From CAZCZU01 sp964503475 (GTDB lineage Bacteria > Pseudomonadota > Zetaproteobacteria > Mariprofundales > Mariprofundaceae): a stretch of 51,217 nt of DNA. Below, in pieces: positions 7,496 to 15,893 of this stretch. Every line of letters starts with the position of its first letter. Position 1 is the first letter of the stretch. Below the pieces are notes generated by a model. That model worked only from the letters and a program-made list of their open reading frames with translations, made no database searches and was not told where the DNA came from. The position numbers and the translations under genes are program-made. The DNA lies in NCBI GenBank assembly GCA_964503475.1, contig CAZCZU010000017.1, positions 1-51,217 of the forward strand, in the 5' to 3' direction.

Positions 7496-10408
7496 ATGAC
7501 GGATACAGATACCCGGAACGATAGCGGTGCGGATGAGCCGCTGCTCAATCGGCGACTGATCCGGGCATGGCTCACCTGGTCTCTTCTCTGGCTTACCCTT
7601 TTTCCGCTCGTCGGCCTGCTTGTGTCGATCAAGTTTCATGTGCCGACGTTTCTGGGTGAAACCTCCTGGCTCACCTTCGGGCGCCTGCGGCCGGTGCATG
7701 TCAACGGCGTCATCTTCGGTGCCTTCTCCACCCCCCTGATCGGCCTGCTCTACTACATGGTACCGCGCCTCTGCGGCCGGCGTATGGCGGGCGAGAAGCT
7801 GGGCTGGTGGGCGCTGGTCGGCTGGAATCTTTTCCTGATCACCGGTTCCATCTCGCTGATGATGGGCTACAACCTCGGTTTCGAGGCCGATGAGTTCCAG
7901 TGGCCGTTCAATATCCTGCGTTATCTGGTGCTGGCGCTGGTCGGCGGGCAGGTGCTGGTCACCATTTTCCGGCGGAAAGAGCAGGGCTTCTATGTGGCGA
8001 TGTGGTATACGACAGCGGCCCTGGTCTGGACGCTGCTGAACCTGATTCTCGGCAATGTCATCCTGCCCTATGTCACCATGGACGGCATCAGCAACGCCGC
8101 CCTGCACGGCCTCTTCATTCACTACGTGGTCGGGCTGTGGATCACGCCGGCGGGTCTGGCGATCATGTACTACTTCATCCCGCTGTCGATCAAGCAGCCG
8201 CTGTTCAGCCATCGCCTGTCGCTGCTCGGCTTCTGGGTGATCGCACTCTTCTATCCCTTTGTCGGCCTGCATCACTACCTGTTCAGCCCCATCCCCTACA
8301 GCAACCAGACCATCTCGATCATGACCAGCATGATGCTGATCATTCCGGTCTGGGCCGTGGTCACCAACCTGTTCGGCACGGCGCTGGGGCGCTGGGGGGA
8401 GATCATCGGCGGTACCACGTCGGACCACTACGCCGCCAAATTCCTGCTGCTGGCCACCTTCTATTACCTGCTCGGCTGCTTCCAGGGCTCCACCGAGGCG
8501 CTGCGCGACATGCAAAAGCTGACCCACTTCAGCGATTTTGTCGTCGGCCATTCGCATCTCACCGTCTTCGGCACCTTCGTCATCGCCGTGATCGGCGGCA
8601 TGTACTATGTCTGGCCCCGGGTCACCGGACGCCAGTTGTGGAGTGTGCGGCTGGCCAGCTGGCACATCTGGCTGTTCATCAGCGGCGCCAGCCTGATGTT
8701 CCTGGGACTTGCCGTGCAGGGCTTTATCCAGGGCACGATGCTGGAGAACGGCGCCAATTTCCTCGATTCGGTACGCGAGATGCGACCATGGTGGATCACG
8801 CGCACCCTGGCCGGCACCACGATGGATCTCGGTCTGGTGCTGATGGTGATCAACTTCTACCGTAGCGCCCGCTACGGCAAACCGTTCGAGGAGGCGGGCT
8901 TCGCCTCCACGCGCCGGCTGGAGGCGAGGCCGGCCGGCGAGGAGGTGGGCGGCCTGATTCGACCTTCCGGTGTGTTCATCGTGGCCGGCCTCGGCTTTTT
9001 CGCCTTTGCGGTTGCCGTGCAGGGCATCATGCCGGCCATGACGGTGCATGCCGTCGAGGCGCGGGTCACCGATGCCGCGACCGGTGCCCGGATTCAGGTG
9101 ACCGATTATACGCCGCTGGAGAAGCGGGGACGCGAGGTCTATATCCGCGAGGGATGCTGGTACTGCCACTCGCAGTTCATCCGGCCGGTCACCGGCGAGA
9201 CGACCCGCTGGGGGCCGCTGTCGCAGGCGGGGGAATACCTCTATGACCAGCCGGAGCTGCTCAGCACGCGCCGCATCGGACCGGACCTGTTCCGCGAGGG
9301 GCGCAAATATGCCGACGGCTGGCATGCCGCTCACCACTGGAATCCGCGCAACGTCAAACCCGACTCCATCATGCCGCGTTTCCCGTGGCTGTATGACATC
9401 GACAAGAATGGCCAGCCGCATCCCAATGCCGACGGCAAGGCCCTGATCGCCTACATCCAGCGGCTGGGTACCCGCATCGGCGACTGGCGCGAAACCTTCC
9501 CGCCGACCCGACTATCCGCCGGCTCGGCCACCCAGCTATCGCCGGAGGATCGCACGCAGCTGGTGGCGATGGGTAAAAAGGTTTACCAAAGCCGCTGCAT
9601 CGGCTGCCATGGCGCCAAGGGCGATGGCAAGGGTGTGGTGGCGCCATTCCTGAAGGTGAAACCGCGCGATTTCACCTCCGGCATCTTCAAGTTCCACTCC
9701 ACGCCCGGTTCCGATGCCCTGCCCACCGATAACGATCTTTTCATTACCATCAGCCACGGCCTGTGGGGCACGGCGATGCCGCCCTGGTACAACCTGGCGC
9801 CCGAGAAGCGGATGGCGGTGATCCAGTACATCAAGACCTTCTCCGATCGCTGGCAGAAGGAGGCGGTGAAGGAGCCGATCACGGTGGCGAAGGAGCCAGC
9901 GGTGAGCATGGCCTCGATCAACAACGGCCACAGCCTGTTCAGGGCCAACTGCGTCGTCTGCCATGGCAACCGGGGGCATGGTGACGGTATCGCCGCCACC
10001 GGCATGACCGACAGCTGGGGGCATCCCGAGCATCCGGCTAATTATACGCTGCCGGCCGGTGCCATGGGCGGCATCAAGCTGGGTTATGACGGGCGCCATA
10101 TCTACAAGACGGTGATGAACGGCGTCGGCGGCACGCCGATGCCTCCCTTTGCCGCCATTCTGAAGCCGCAGCAGGTGTGGGATGTCGTCCATTTCGTGCA
10201 GTCGCTGCGCATCGATGCCGAAATGGCATCGCTGAAACAGCACGGACTGGGCAAGGGGGAGGCAGCCACGGCACGCCGGAAATTGTGGGAGGATCTTTCC
10301 GATGCCGCCTATCGGGGGCATATCGCCACGGCAGTCTGGCATCGTGATCGGAATCCGGATTCCTCCATGGCCAGCAAGGTGAGCGCGAACGGAGGGCATG
10401 GATCATGA
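7496..10408 (+). CDS. ccoNOP: cbb3-type cytochrome c oxidase, CcoN-CcoO-CcoP(diheme) fusion
   Basis: 970-residue terminal oxidase that reduces O2 to water at low oxygen. Residues 20-460 are CcoN. They carry low-spin heme His68 and His354, heme b3 His352, CuB ligands His209, His259 and His260, and Tyr253 placed six residues before His259 like the cross-linked tyrosine of cbb3 enzymes. Residues 490-665 are CcoO: a membrane anchor, then CWYCH (554-558) with Met626. Two more class-I cytochrome c domains follow, CIGCH (701-705) with Met761 and CVVCH (819-823) with Met882, matching the diheme CcoP. GGAGG precedes the ATG at 7496. The stop overlaps the next ATG by four bases. The Glu of the usual STFEG motif reads Gln (FQGS, Gln330). 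Confidence 0.9.
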   Translation: MTDTDTRNDSGADEPLLNRRLIRAWLTWSLLWLTLFPLVGLLVSIKFHVPTFLGETSWLTFGRLRPVHVNGVIFGAFSTPLIGLLYYMVPRLCGRRMAGEKLGWWALVGWNLFLITGSISLMMGYNLGFEADEFQWPFNILRYLVLALVGGQVLVTIFRRKEQGFYVAMWYTTAALVWTLLNLILGNVILPYVTMDGISNAALHGLFIHYVVGLWITPAGLAIMYYFIPLSIKQPLFSHRLSLLGFWVIALFYPFVGLHHYLFSPIPYSNQTISIMTSMMLIIPVWAVVTNLFGTALGRWGEIIGGTTSDHYAAKFLLLATFYYLLGCFQGSTEALRDMQKLTHFSDFVVGHSHLTVFGTFVIAVIGGMYYVWPRVTGRQLWSVRLASWHIWLFISGASLMFLGLAVQGFIQGTMLENGANFLDSVREMRPWWITRTLAGTTMDLGLVLMVINFYRSARYGKPFEEAGFASTRRLEARPAGEEVGGLIRPSGVFIVAGLGFFAFAVAVQGIMPAMTVHAVEARVTDAATGARIQVTDYTPLEKRGREVYIREGCWYCHSQFIRPVTGETTRWGPLSQAGEYLYDQPELLSTRRIGPDLFREGRKYADGWHAAHHWNPRNVKPDSIMPRFPWLYDIDKNGQPHPNADGKALIAYIQRLGTRIGDWRETFPPTRLSAGSATQLSPEDRTQLVAMGKKVYQSRCIGCHGAKGDGKGVVAPFLKVKPRDFTSGIFKFHSTPGSDALPTDNDLFITISHGLWGTAMPPWYNLAPEKRMAVIQYIKTFSDRWQKEAVKEPITVAKEPAVSMASINNGHSLFRANCVVCHGNRGHGDGIAATGMTDSWGHPEHPANYTLPAGAMGGIKLGYDGRHIYKTVMNGVGGTPMPPFAAILKPQQVWDVVHFVQSLRIDAEMASLKQHGLGKGEAATARRKLWEDLSDAAYRGHIATAVWHRDRNPDSSMASKVSANGGHGS

Positions 10409-10605
10409 GTGAACAGAAAGAGCATTCGACGGAGCAGTCATCCACGCAGTCCGGTCGTGCTGACAGCGGCCAGGTCTTCTATTACAAGGATGCCGGCATC
10501 GAGGAGAATCATGGCTATGTGCCCCGGTGGTTGTGGGTGGTGGTTGTCGTGATGGCGGTATGGGGCATCTACTATCTTTATGCCTACTGGTCTCCCGCTG
10601 GATGA
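10405..10605 (+). CDS. CcoP N-terminal-like membrane anchor of the cbb3 oxidase
   Basis: 66 residues. A polar N-terminus (1-26) is followed by DAGIEENHGYVPRWLW and one TM helix (VVVVVMAVWGIYYLYAYW). The pattern of acidic residues, then PRWLW, then a helix resembles the FixP/CcoP N-terminal segment that anchors the diheme subunit. ATGA overlap with the oxidase fusion gene implies translational coupling. I infer that the CcoP anchor has become separate from its heme domains, which are fused to CcoO. It could alternatively be a CcoQ- or CcoH-like accessory protein. Confidence 0.7.
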   Translation: MSEQKEHSTEQSSTQSGRADSGQVFYYKDAGIEENHGYVPRWLWVVVVVMAVWGIYYLYAYWSPAG

Positions 10606-10615
10606 AACCGGTTTT

Positions 10616-10631
10616 TATGACATAAATCACA
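10616..10631. promoter_or_regulatory. Possible CRP/FNR-family operator
   Basis: TATGA-N6-TCACA matches the CRP-type palindrome TGTGA-N6-TCACA at 9 of 10 positions. It sits just after the oxidase operon and about 125 bases before the sensor kinase start, in AT-rich sequence. Only a sequence match. Confidence 0.35.
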
Positions 10632-10756
10632 TAATTATATTATCGGATTGAGGTTGCCTGTTTTCAACATGCGAGGCTTGATGCATCCGGATCGCTAATC
10701 ACCTATTATACGGATGGGATTGGATGCCGCACGCATTGTGCAACGGGAGGGCTTCT

Positions 10757-12154
10757 ATGCCGATACGGCATATCGATGAACGGGTCGACCAGGAGCGGGC
10801 GAGGCAACGGTTCATGTTGCCGATCGTTTTGATCGGTATGCTCGTCGCACCGGTCTTTGCCTTTATCGAGTGGCAGCAGGGCGATTTTGTCAGCATGATC
10901 GGTGATGCATTGCTGACGGGTGTGCTGATGACGGCACTGGTTTTGCTGCTGACCGATAGCGGCTTCGATGTGGCTGCCCGCTTCTGCATCGGTGGGCTGC
11001 TGATCAACTGGGCCCTGCTGGCCCCGTTCGGCGGCAGTACGGTCGATCACCTGCTGTTTCTCTGGTGGCCCATTTTTCCGCTGATCGTCTTTTTCCTGAT
11101 GCCATCGAAGTCCGAAAGTCGCTTCTGGTTTGCCGGATTTATCATGTTGCTGATCATCGAGGGCTTCCTGTTCGAGTACAGCGGCCGCATGGCATCCGAT
11201 TCGCTGCCCTACTGGAGTGCGGTATTCATCACGCTTTTTGCCGGCTATGTCGTCAGCCACTGGCTCGATGTGACGACGCTGTATCGCCAGCACCTTGAAG
11301 AGGGCAGGCGTGAACTGCAGGAGCAGGCCGAGCTGCAGGAGATCATGGCCCGTGAACTGGTCCAGGCCAAGAAGCTGGAGGAGATCGGCCTGATGGCCGG
11401 CGGCATTGCCCACGATTTCAATAACCTGCTTTCGATCATCATCGGCCATACCGAGGTGTTGCATCACGAGGTGGAGAACCTGAATGACGATATGGCCGAA
11501 TCCCTGAAGATGATCTCGCTGGGGGCGACTCGCGGCGCCAATCTGGCGCGCGAGCTTCTGGCCTTTGCCGGCAAGGCCGAATTCGAAAGCGGGCCGGTCT
11601 ATCTTGATCGTATTGCGCACGATATGACCATTTTGCAGCGCAGCCATCTCTCCAGGCAGATCGAGGTGCAGCTCGATATCCGTCCGGTTCCGGCCCTGAC
11701 CGGAGACAGTACCCCTTTCGAACAGATGGTGCTGAACCTGGTGCGCAACGCGATCGATGCCATGGAGGGCCGGCCGGGGCGGCTTGAAGTGGGTACCGAT
11801 CTGGTCGAACTGGACGGGAAGGCGATCACCAATCTGGATCTGTTTGCCGGACCGGGGCCGGGGCGCTATGTGCGGCTGTGGGTCTGCGATGAAGGATGCG
11901 GCATCCGTGACGAGGAGAGGCTGAAGATATTCGATGCCTTTTTCACCACCAAGAAGAGGGGCTCGGGGCTCGGGCTTGCATCGCTGCTGAACCATGTCCG
12001 CCGCTACAGCGGGGGATTGCAGCTGGAGAGCGAGTATGGGCAGGGCACCTGCTTTACCCTCTATTTCCCGCTGCCCGATGTCGAACAGCCGCGGCAGGAG
12101 CACCCTGTGCGCGAAGATGGCATCAGCGGCGAATTCGAGGTCGTACGTCCCTGA
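10757..12154 (+). CDS. Membrane sensor histidine kinase
   Basis: 465 residues. The ATG at 10757 follows GGGAGGG with 5-base spacing. About six TM helices (20-170) form the sensor part, followed by a coiled coil (175-205), the phospho-acceptor box GGIAHDFNNLLS with His219, an N box (LNLVRNAIDAMEG), G1 (DEGCGI), an F box (FDAFFTT) and G2 (GSGLGLA). No receiver domain is present and no response regulator gene is adjacent. The signal is unknown. It is the next gene downstream of the oxidase operon, so a role in respiratory control is possible but only inferred. Confidence 0.8.
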   Translation: MPIRHIDERVDQERARQRFMLPIVLIGMLVAPVFAFIEWQQGDFVSMIGDALLTGVLMTALVLLLTDSGFDVAARFCIGGLLINWALLAPFGGSTVDHLLFLWWPIFPLIVFFLMPSKSESRFWFAGFIMLLIIEGFLFEYSGRMASDSLPYWSAVFITLFAGYVVSHWLDVTTLYRQHLEEGRRELQEQAELQEIMARELVQAKKLEEIGLMAGGIAHDFNNLLSIIIGHTEVLHHEVENLNDDMAESLKMISLGATRGANLARELLAFAGKAEFESGPVYLDRIAHDMTILQRSHLSRQIEVQLDIRPVPALTGDSTPFEQMVLNLVRNAIDAMEGRPGRLEVGTDLVELDGKAITNLDLFAGPGPGRYVRLWVCDEGCGIRDEERLKIFDAFFTTKKRGSGLGLASLLNHVRRYSGGLQLESEYGQGTCFTLYFPLPDVEQPRQEHPVREDGISGEFEVVRP

Positions 12155-12155
12155 G

Positions 12156-12848
12156 TCAGTCGCCGGCGATATTCAGTTCGGCGACAAGCGGCAGGTGATC
12201 CGAGGCGATACGCGCCAGCGGTGACCGGTGCCTTTCGAGCCGTTGTATGCTGTTTCGCGGCCGGGCGAGAATGCGATCCAGTGACAGCAGCGGCAGATGA
12301 GACGGAAAGGTGGCCGGAGCGCGTAGTGAACCGAAATAGTTTCGCAGGCAGCGCAGGGCCGGAGCGAACGGTTGCCACTCGTTGATGTCGCCGGCCACGA
12401 CAGGGGTGAGATCCGGGTGTCGGTCGATTTCGTCGCAGAGGCGCCGGGCCTGCCGCATTCTCTCCCTGCCTTTCAGGCCGAAGTGGGTGGCCAGCAGATA
12501 GAGTCCCGGCGGATTCTCGAATTCAATGGCCAGTGCGCCGCGTGCTTCACGGCGGTGGCAGGAGAGGTCGATGCGCTCGATGCGGGCCACGGGCAGGCGT
12601 GTCAGGACAGCGTTACCGTAGGTGGCGTCGGGGGCATGGATGGTCGGCCCGGCGATCGACTGCATACCGGTTTCACGTTCGAAACGGGCAAGCAGGTCGA
12701 GCCCGGCGTCGCGTGAGCTTTCGACCTCCTGCAAGGCGACGATATCGGCATCGATCTCTCGCAGCACCGCGATAATGCGATCGGCATCGTATCGACCGTC
12801 CCTGCCGAAGCAGCGGTGGATATTGTAGGTGGCCAGACGGATGCTCAT
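12156..12848 (-). CDS. Endonuclease/exonuclease/phosphatase family protein
   Basis: 230 residues with the fold's landmarks: ATYNIHRC at the N-terminus (metal-site Asn), LQEVES (catalytic Glu), VAGDINEW (Asp and Asn) and the C-terminal SDHLPLVAEL (Asp-His pair). The family cleaves phosphodiesters in DNA, lipids or nucleotides; the substrate is not readable. The start overlaps the stop of the phospholipase D-VTT gene by four bases, so the two are co-translated. That pairing is common for YbhP-like proteins beside cardiolipin-synthase-like enzymes. Confidence 0.82.
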   Translation of the reverse strand: MSIRLATYNIHRCFGRDGRYDADRIIAVLREIDADIVALQEVESSRDAGLDLLARFERETGMQSIAGPTIHAPDATYGNAVLTRLPVARIERIDLSCHRREARGALAIEFENPPGLYLLATHFGLKGRERMRQARRLCDEIDRHPDLTPVVAGDINEWQPFAPALRCLRNYFGSLRAPATFPSHLPLLSLDRILARPRNSIQRLERHRSPLARIASDHLPLVAELNIAGD

Positions 12849-14986
12849 GAGCCGGGCTTATCCCGTTTATTGGAGCGACGCAGCAGCCAGGCTCGCAGAC
12901 CAAGGGTGGCCAGGGCGATGGCAGCAATAACCAGGGCCACCATGGCAAAACTGGTCGGTTGCGGCTTGTCGACCGCGGCGGCCAGGCGATTGATGATGAA
13001 GACAATGGCGATGATGCCCGGAGCCATACCGATCATGGTGCCGAGCGTGAATTCGCGCAGGCGAATATGGGTCGCTCCGGCCACCATGTTAACAATGGTG
13101 AAGGGGGCGACCGGCACCATGCGGGCGAGGATCATCGTCAGCAGACCCTGCCTGCCCAGATTGCGGCTGATGCGATTGACATGGGCACCGGCCAGGCGCC
13201 GGATGATATCGCGGCCGGCATAATGGCCGATGCCGTAGGTGGAGACGGCACTGAGGGTGGCGCCGGCCATGGCGTAGCCGAAGGCGGTGATCGGGTCGAA
13301 GACCCAGGCGCAGGCCATCACCAGCAGGGTCACCGGCAGGATCAGGAATCCGGCGGCGAGAAAGGCACCGATCACCAGCAGCGGCGCGAACGGCTGATGG
13401 CGCAGCAGCTCGATGGCGGTGACGACTCGCTGGATATCGAGCCATTCGCCCAACGGGGTCCAGCGCCAGGCGGCGGCCAGGGCGATGACAAGCGCGAGGA
13501 TGATGCCGCCGATCAGCAGCTGGTGGCCGGCGGAGTCGCGCTCCTCGCGGTCGATGAACTGGTCAGTCAGCATCTCGGCATCCATTGGTTTCTCGGGATC
13601 GATGAGCTGGTTCTGCGGCAGCATGGCATCAAGCTCCGGGTCGATCTCGCCGTCCAGCTCGCGCAGGCTGCGTCCCTCGTTGCGACGCAATGCTTCCACC
13701 GCCCTGATTAAAGAGCCGTTTGCTTCGATTGCTGCGGCGACATCTTCGGCTGTCGTATCCAGGTGTTCGCCCAGCAGGCGGTTGCGGAATCCGGCAATGA
13801 CCGCCGCGGTTCGCTCATCCGATGCCTCGATCGCCAGGTCGCATTCGGTATCGAGGCCCATGGAACGGTTGCTGGTGTTGGATGAGCCCACGCGTAGCAG
13901 GCGGTCGTCGATGATCATCACCTTGCTGTGTACGGAGAGGCTTTGTCCGTCCGGAAGCGGAAGGTAGGGGTACCATGTCCGAAGACGGTTGTGCCGGTCG
14001 GCCTCGCGCAGCCGGTGCAGCATACGTCCGCGCAGCACATCCATGGTGTTCTGCTCCAGCCAGCCGCCGGTCTGACGGGGCAGCACCAGTACGATGTCGG
14101 GCCCCTCTTCCTCCTGCAGTCGCCCGGCCAGTGCCTCGCCGATGCTTTGGGAGGTCAGGTACTGGTTTTCGATGTAGATGCTGTGCCGGGCAGATTGAAT
14201 TCCCGCCAGATAGAGGCGTTCGCTTTCACGCACCTCCGGCATGCCGTCATAGGCGGGCAGGGTACGGGCGATGCCGATGGTGACATGCTCCAGATCGGGT
14301 CTGCAGCCGGCCGGCCAGCACTCGGCAGGCTTCCTGGTTTCGGGAGGCCTGAGTCGCTTGCCGGTCGCCTGTTGCCAGTGCATGCGGGCCAGGTCGCCCA
14401 GGGCAGTAGCGGCCGGGCCGGTGACCAGTGCCTGCACGTCGTGGAACGGGGGGTAGGTATCGCCGTGCGGATCGCGGCGTTCCGGATTATCCGGGCTGTG
14501 ATCGGAAGTGTCCCAACGCCATTTGCCCAGGTCGAAGCCGCCGATAAAGGCGACGCAGTCGTCGATGACCACCACTTTCTGGTGAAACGAGGCGCCCATC
14601 GGCAGGCGATCGTGCATGTGAAAGGAGAGACGGCGATGGGTGCGCCAGTTCAGTTTGAACAGCGGCAGCCATTCCCGCTCCAGGGCATAGATCATGGCGA
14701 AATCCCAGCTGAGCACATGCACATGCAGGTCGCTGTTTTCTTCTACTACAGCATTGAGAAAGGGTCCGAGTTCGGTCGGATAGCCATCATCCGGCTCGTC
14801 ACGGACCAGGCGCAGGCGGCTGTCGATATCCCAGCCGAGGATCAGAATGGAGCGGCGGGCGTTGATCACCGCTTTGCGAAACGCATCGAAATAGGCCGCG
14901 CCATCCACCAGGAAGGTGAGGTGTTCGGCCTCCTCCAGGCGCCAGCAGGTGCGGTTGGGAACCAGCAGTGGTTTGTCTTCAGCCAT
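12845..14986 (-). CDS. Phospholipase D-like / VTT (DedA-type) fusion protein
   Basis: 713 residues. The N-terminal part has two HKD motifs, FHQKVVVIDDCVAFIGG (His135, Lys137) and HSKVMIIDDRLLRVGSSN (His353, Lys355), each followed by the GG/GS-N segment of phospholipase D enzymes. From about residue 500 it is hydrophobic with a VTT/SNARE-associated domain (TLLVMACAWVF, then GIGHYAGRD and ARMVPVAPFTIVNMVAGAT). The family transfers or hydrolyses phosphatidyl groups; VTT proteins move lipids across membranes. A combined phospholipid synthesis and flipping role is inferred. Precedes the phosphatase gene in one operon. Confidence 0.85.
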   Translation of the reverse strand: MAEDKPLLVPNRTCWRLEEAEHLTFLVDGAAYFDAFRKAVINARRSILILGWDIDSRLRLVRDEPDDGYPTELGPFLNAVVEENSDLHVHVLSWDFAMIYALEREWLPLFKLNWRTHRRLSFHMHDRLPMGASFHQKVVVIDDCVAFIGGFDLGKWRWDTSDHSPDNPERRDPHGDTYPPFHDVQALVTGPAATALGDLARMHWQQATGKRLRPPETRKPAECWPAGCRPDLEHVTIGIARTLPAYDGMPEVRESERLYLAGIQSARHSIYIENQYLTSQSIGEALAGRLQEEEGPDIVLVLPRQTGGWLEQNTMDVLRGRMLHRLREADRHNRLRTWYPYLPLPDGQSLSVHSKVMIIDDRLLRVGSSNTSNRSMGLDTECDLAIEASDERTAAVIAGFRNRLLGEHLDTTAEDVAAAIEANGSLIRAVEALRRNEGRSLRELDGEIDPELDAMLPQNQLIDPEKPMDAEMLTDQFIDREERDSAGHQLLIGGIILALVIALAAAWRWTPLGEWLDIQRVVTAIELLRHQPFAPLLVIGAFLAAGFLILPVTLLVMACAWVFDPITAFGYAMAGATLSAVSTYGIGHYAGRDIIRRLAGAHVNRISRNLGRQGLLTMILARMVPVAPFTIVNMVAGATHIRLREFTLGTMIGMAPGIIAIVFIINRLAAAVDKPQPTSFAMVALVIAAIALATLGLRAWLLRRSNKRDKPGS

Positions 14987-15038
14987 CGCTCATCCTCTCC
15001 CCAGTATAGGGGCGATTCGGAGCTGAACCAAACCGGGG

Positions 15039-15821
15039 TCAGCCGGGGGAGGCAGGCTGTTGCGAGGCGATGGTCTGCAGTAGCTGTTCGATCTCCTGCC
15101 GCATGGAAGGCCATGCTTGCTGCAGCAGATGCATGTCGTGTTCCCGGGCGGCGGAAACGATCGGTTCCAGTCGTTGCATGGCCTTGCGGGCATGCAGGGT
15201 GGCCAGCGTGTCGGAGAGGCGGTCGAGAGCCTCCGACACTGTTTTCTCTGCTCCTTCGGCCAGCATAGCATCCACCTGTTGCGAGAGTTGCAGAAGCCGG
15301 TCGCTCAGTTCGGTCACTACATCCCGATAGAGTGCGGTATCATGGCCAAGGTCGTGGAACAGGGCCCCGAAGTCGATTTCCGGCGCGGCCTGCTTGTCAT
15401 GGCGCTGTGCCAGCAGCGTTTCGACATCTTCAGCCAGGGCATGGATATCGATGGGTTTGGTCACCACGCGGTTCATGCCCGCCGCGATAGCCTTCTCGAT
15501 CTCCGACTGCAGCGCGTGGGCTGTGATGCCGATGATCGGCAGCTGTTCGGCGTCCGCATGGCGGCGAATTTCGCGGGTGGCACGGATGCCATCCATCTCC
15601 GGCATCCGGATATCCATCAGGATGCAGTCCGGCCGCATGCGTTCGGTCATCACAATCGCCTCCTTGCCATTGATCGCTTCCAGAAGCTCGATGTCGAGGT
15701 GTTGCAGGGCGGCATGCGCAATCTTGCGATTGATGGCGTTGTCCTCGACGATCAGGACCCGGGACCTGGCGATGGAGGATGAATCGGGGCGGGTATCTTT
15801 CGGCGGCGTGATGCGTTCCAT
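15039..15821 (-). CDS. Response regulator, probably the detached C-terminal part of a hybrid kinase
   Basis: 260 residues. The receiver domain (20-140) has an acidic pocket (VEDN), phospho-acceptor Asp70 (LMDIRMPEMDG) and Lys122 (TKPID). The tail (150-260) has the helical length of an HPt domain, but at the expected HxxK site it reads RLSDTLATLHA, so the phospho-acceptor His seems absent. No ribosome site precedes the ATG at 15821. The reading frame is continuous with the upstream kinase except for one TAG at 15894-15896, so I suspect the two were one hybrid kinase. It may be translated only by readthrough or reinitiation. Confidence 0.75.
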   Translation of the reverse strand: MERITPPKDTRPDSSSIARSRVLIVEDNAINRKIAHAALQHLDIELLEAINGKEAIVMTERMRPDCILMDIRMPEMDGIRATREIRRHADAEQLPIIGITAHALQSEIEKAIAAGMNRVVTKPIDIHALAEDVETLLAQRHDKQAAPEIDFGALFHDLGHDTALYRDVVTELSDRLLQLSQQVDAMLAEGAEKTVSEALDRLSDTLATLHARKAMQRLEPIVSAAREHDMHLLQQAWPSMRQEIEQLLQTIASQQPASPG

Positions 15822-15893
15822 GGCCTTGCTCAGACTCTGCAGGCTGCAGGGGAAGACCAGGCAGTGACCGGAACAGGGCTCCTCCTCACCCGG

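Noticed and set aside
7424..9421. 665-codon minus-strand ORF opposite the oxidase fusion
   Set aside because: His/Gln/Asp/Arg-rich with no motif; the plus strand encodes all heme and copper ligands of a cbb3 oxidase.
9121..10408. Possible frameshift or missed stop joining separate ccoO and ccoP genes to ccoN
   Set aside because: The frame is continuous through linkers with plausible composition, all three heme motifs are in phase, and the next gene starts with a normal 4-base overlap, so a genuine fusion is the simpler reading.
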